In this document: positions 4,471 through 7,310 of the stretch, in pieces
Numbering within the stretch: the first letter of the stretch is position 1
Layout of the letters: each line of letters begins with the position of its first letter
From: JAKORR01 sp964608495
GTDB taxonomy: Bacteria > Armatimonadota > Zipacnadia > Zipacnadales > FEN-943
DNA: 7,310 nucleotides
Direction of reading: 5' to 3'
Assembly: GCA_964608495.1 (NCBI GenBank)
Contig: CAZSOQ010000259.1
Location: 1-7,310, forward strand
Position numbers and translations under genes: made by a program
Notes under the pieces: model-generated
Told to the model about the DNA's origin: nothing
Seen by the model: only the letters and a program-made list of their open reading frames with translations
The model's database searches: none

Positions 4471-7310
4471 TCACCACGCGATGACATACCGCCCGGCCCC
4501 GGGCATGCCCACCCGGAAGGTCACCCGCCCATCCTTCACGCTCGCTTCCACCGGCCCCAGGTCCGCCCGCGTCCCCGCCGCCAGCGCCCGCACCTTGATC
4601 CTCGCCGGCTCGATCCGCGCGCCCGGCAGGAACTCCCCCGGCGCCAGGCTCACCGTGAACGCCCTCTCGCGCGGGTAGGGCAGCACCGTCAGGCTCCCTT
4701 CTCCCTTCTCGATCTTGACCGACCCATCGGTGGCCACCTTCCCGAAGTCCACCGTGGTCCCGGGCGGGTTCAGGTGCGCCGTGAAGTCCGCCTGCATGCC
4801 CTGCAGCACGTCCTCCTCCGGGCCTACCCTCTCCACGGCGATGTCCGTGATCCGGCCGTCCTCGCGCGTCAGCTTCAGCCGCCCGAGCAGGATCCGGCCC
4901 TCCGACTCGCGCACTCCCTTCAGCGGCACCCTCGGCCCCCGGTGCAGCCCGATCACCAGGTCATAGCTGTCGAGATTGTCCGCCGGCACCTGGACCTCGT
5001 AGGGCCCGTCCACGATCACGTCCCCGGGCCGCCACTGGCTCGTCGGCGTCGGCACCTCATGGTCCTGCTGGAACACGATGTCCGAGGGGGTATTCGCCGT
5101 CGCGTTCAGGAAGTGCACGAAGCAGTGGTAGTCCCCGTCCAGCTCCTCGCCGACGATCCACTCGTAGGTCACCCGCAGCTTCCCGTCGCCGATGTACTCC
5201 CATTCCCGCAACCTGGGCTCGATGTCCCGCGCCCCGCGCAGGTAGGGCATGTCGAAGTAGGTCCGCGCGTCCACGAACAGGTACTCCGGGCACTCGGCGT
5301 AGTCCGCGAACCTGCCCTCGCGCAGCTCCGTGCACACCTCCGTCTCCGGCCCCAGCGCCAGGAACCCCCACTGCGGCAGAGTCCGGCCTTCCACCTGCCA
5401 CGGCTCCTCGGCCCAGTTCACCCACACCGTCAGGCCCGTCTCGTACCGTATCCGCTGCCTCCAGGGCTGCCCGACGATGAGCGCCACGCTCCCGCTGACG
5501 GACCTGCCGTCCACCTCGTACTCGATCCGCGTGGGCCGTGCCGCGCCGTAGAGCCTCTGCACGGCGTGCATGAGGTGGTGCTCCTTGGCCACCCACTGGA
5601 TGTTGGCGGTCTGCGAGCTGCCGATGAAGCCCGCGTGCCCGTAGGCCAGCTCCTGCGCCCGGTACTTGTCCACCTGCTCGGGCGTGCCGGTGTCCAGCCC
5701 CAGCACGTGGCTGTAGCCCCGCGTGAACCAGCGCTCGTAGTAGCCCATCCCGTGGTTCACCATCTGCGGGTGGAGCTTCAGCAGATCGAAGTCCACGAAG
5801 GGGGCATGGTTCTCGGCGCCCGACACCTGTGCCTCGACGCCGTCCACCATCCCCGCCCAGTAGAAGTGGTTCGCGCCCTCGCCGAACAGCGGTCCCTCGT
5901 GGGTATCGCGCATGAACTGGAACAGCTCCGAGTCATACTGCACCTTCGCGTGGGCCATGGCCGCCATCGGCTGCCCGGCCTCGTGGTCGAGCTGGTGCCA
6001 GGGCGGCACACAGGTGTGCACATCCAGGTAGGCCGCCGTCGTCCCGAACCGCCGGTGAATCTCCGGTGAGTTCTGCTTCGCGTAGCCCAGCGCCCGGTTG
6101 CACTTCAGCCCGAAGCTCTGCACGCCGGTCCCGGCGTTGAACCACGCCTTCGACGGCGACCCGTCCGCCAGCAGCACCCGCGCCGCCGGGTCGTAGGACG
6201 GCGCGTCCGGGTACAGGTCAATGTAGTTCTCGTGCAGCGACCACACGTACCCACACTCCCTGGCCGCCTGCCCGAACTCGACCATCCCCTCGTCGCCGCC
6301 GAACTGCGGGTTCGCCGGCAGGTGGTCCGGCAGCTTCACGTCGTACCCATACCGCTGCCACACGTGGGAGATGATGGCCAGATGGTCCACGCCGTTGTCC
6401 TTGAGCGCCCGCAGGTCCTCCGCGTCGCCCTGGTAGGTGCCCTTGTGGTGGCCCCACACGTCCAGCATGGTCCGCGGGCCCAGCAGGTCCAGGTACGGCG
6501 ATGGCGGCCACGGGATGTTCGGCAACACCTCGCTCACGCTCGGCGACACGGCCACGTACCCGCTCTCGAACAGCGGGTTCCTCGTCCCATCCGTCTTCGC
6601 GCTGTAGCTCGCCTCGCCCTGCGGGCAGCGCGACGCGTGAGACACGGTCCAGTCCAGATAGCGCAAGGCGAAGACGTTCTGCGCCGACAGGTAGTGAACG
6701 ACTCCCCGCGCCCAGTCGGCCGGCAGGTAGGGGACATACAGCGTCCGCCTCAGGGCCGCGCCGCCCACCTGGCCCAGCGAGAACGCGCTCACCGACGGCG
6801 TCTCGCACGCGGCCTGCACCGTCAGCGCCTTCCCGGCGATCCCGAAGGTCCACGTGATCCTCACCGCGCCTGCGCCCGCGTCATACTCCCACACCGCCTC
6901 CACGGCCTTGCCCTCGTCCCGCAGCGACACGCCCACCAGCCTGCCGTCGCGCGCGGGCAGGCTCCTGGGCTCGTCGCCACCCTCGGCCACCAGCGTCGCA
7001 CCTCCGCCGGCCGCGGGCAGGAACGGCTGCCCATCGTCCACCTGGGCCGTGAAGTCGTCCAGCGTCCCGGTCCTGGGCTCGTAGGTATAGACGATGCGGC
7101 AATCCGCGCCCTGGTAGGAGAAGCGGTACGCATCCCCGGCGCGTTCGATGGTGTTCTCGCACTCCAGCAGGTTCGACGGCGCTATGCCCTGCCCGGACCG
7201 GTTACTCAGGGCCCTCAGATCGGCCTCCGCCGTCGCCCGGTAGGCCCCGGTGCTCGTCAGGCGGTCGAGGAGCGCCCCGCGCCCCTGCGCCCCCGCGCCC
7301 ACGATGATCC
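4471..7310 (-). CDS. Large glycoside hydrolase-like protein (GH101/GH129/DUF5696-like), 5' partial
   Basis: The frame stays open to the window edge. A GTG at 7302 gives 943 residues, but two codons upstream (Ile-Ile) are still in frame, no ribosome site is visible and no signal peptide is seen, so the N-terminus is probably outside. Numbering is from that GTG. Residues ~50-260 look like a beta-sandwich N-domain. Residues ~275-600 look like a TIM barrel: 'TMLDVWGHHKGTYQGDAEDL' (278-297), VDHLAIISHVWQRYGYD (305-321), 'CGYVWSLHENYIDLYPDAP' (350-368), 'TAAYLDVHTCVPPWHQLDHE' (422-441), 'HEGPLFGEGANHFYWAGMVD' (468-487). By analogy with GH101/GH129, Asp427 (YLDVHT) could be the nucleophile and Glu475 (FGEGAN) the acid/base. 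Residues ~605-660 form a small beta domain; ~700-815 another, with DYHCFVHFLNA and 'FQQDHEVPTPTSQWRPGD'; and ~870-943 a final strand-rich domain. It probably cleaves a glycan; the exact bond is unknown. It is convergent with the BtrH-like gene. Confidence 0.65.
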   Translation of the reverse strand, partial: IIVGAGAQGRGALLDRLTSTGAYRATAEADLRALSNRSGQGIAPSNLLECENTIERAGDAYRFSYQGADCRIVYTYEPRTGTLDDFTAQVDDGQPFLPAAGGGATLVAEGGDEPRSLPARDGRLVGVSLRDEGKAVEAVWEYDAGAGAVRITWTFGIAGKALTVQAACETPSVSAFSLGQVGGAALRRTLYVPYLPADWARGVVHYLSAQNVFALRYLDWTVSHASRCPQGEASYSAKTDGTRNPLFESGYVAVSPSVSEVLPNIPWPPSPYLDLLGPRTMLDVWGHHKGTYQGDAEDLRALKDNGVDHLAIISHVWQRYGYDVKLPDHLPANPQFGGDEGMVEFGQAARECGYVWSLHENYIDLYPDAPSYDPAARVLLADGSPSKAWFNAGTGVQSFGLKCNRALGYAKQNSPEIHRRFGTTAAYLDVHTCVPPWHQLDHEAGQPMAAMAHAKVQYDSELFQFMRDTHEGPLFGEGANHFYWAGMVDGVEAQVSGAENHAPFVDFDLLKLHPQMVNHGMGYYERWFTRGYSHVLGLDTGTPEQVDKYRAQELAYGHAGFIGSSQTANIQWVAKEHHLMHAVQRLYGAARPTRIEYEVDGRSVSGSVALIVGQPWRQRIRYETGLTVWVNWAEEPWQVEGRTLPQWGFLALGPETEVCTELREGRFADYAECPEYLFVDARTYFDMPYLRGARDIEPRLREWEYIGDGKLRVTYEWIVGEELDGDYHCFVHFLNATANTPSDIVFQQDHEVPTPTSQWRPGDVIVDGPYEVQVPADNLDSYDLVIGLHRGPRVPLKGVRESEGRILLGRLKLTREDGRITDIAVERVGPEEDVLQGMQADFTAHLNPPGTTVDFGKVATDGSVKIEKGEGSLTVLPYPRERAFTVSLAPGEFLPGARIEPARIKVRALAAGTRADLGPVEASVKDGRVTFRVGMPGAGRYVIAW

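Noticed and set aside
4774..6069. 431-residue plus-strand frame antisense to the glycosidase-like gene
   Set aside because: His/Arg/Pro/Leu-rich translation typical of a shadow frame; the minus-strand protein has coherent domains.

Overview
The window is very GC-rich (about 70% by eye), with C/G-ending codons throughout. The gene content is a tandem pair of M16 (pitrilysin/mitochondrial processing peptidase-like) proteins, a Cys-rich XRE regulator, a divergent RmlC-type cupin, a BtrH/papain-fold-like protein and a very large glycosidase-like protein with accessory beta domains. This suits a heterotrophic, polysaccharide-using environmental bacterium of the Armatimonadota or Planctomycetota/PVC kind. 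The phylum is an inference from gene content and composition, and nothing in the window proves it.

Layout. (1) 1-1894, plus strand: the 3' end of one M16 family gene overlaps the start of a second, complete one that has a signal peptide but no HxxEH zinc motif. This is the usual two-gene arrangement in which one subunit is catalytic and the other is not. (2) 1946-2425, minus strand and convergent to the M16 pair: a short transcription factor with an N-terminal XRE helix-turn-helix and a C-terminal 'two-CW'-like cysteine motif. (3) 2426-2943: a 518-base non-coding stretch. Its first ~120 bases form a sharply AT-richer island with a good promoter for the regulator gene and small dyads. The rest is GC-rich with two strong inverted repeats and a perfect 15-base direct repeat, and leads into a strong ribosome binding site. 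(4) 2944-4414, plus strand: a probable two-gene unit of a small RmlC-like cupin and a 315-residue protein with BtrH_N/papain-like features, each with a strong Shine-Dalgarno sequence. (5) 4432-4460: a strong stem-loop separating that unit from the convergent gene. (6) 4471-7310, minus strand: a >940-residue protein, open at the window edge, with an apparent TIM barrel resembling the GH101/GH129/DUF5696 group followed by beta-sandwich regions.

How they fit together. The M16 pair probably acts on peptides in the cell envelope, and the large protein probably acts on a glycan. The regulator is divergent from the cupin/BtrH-like unit across a structured intergenic region, so it may control that unit as well as itself, possibly in response to a metal or redox signal through its cysteines. 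That link is inference. No tRNA, rRNA, CRISPR array or insertion sequence was seen.
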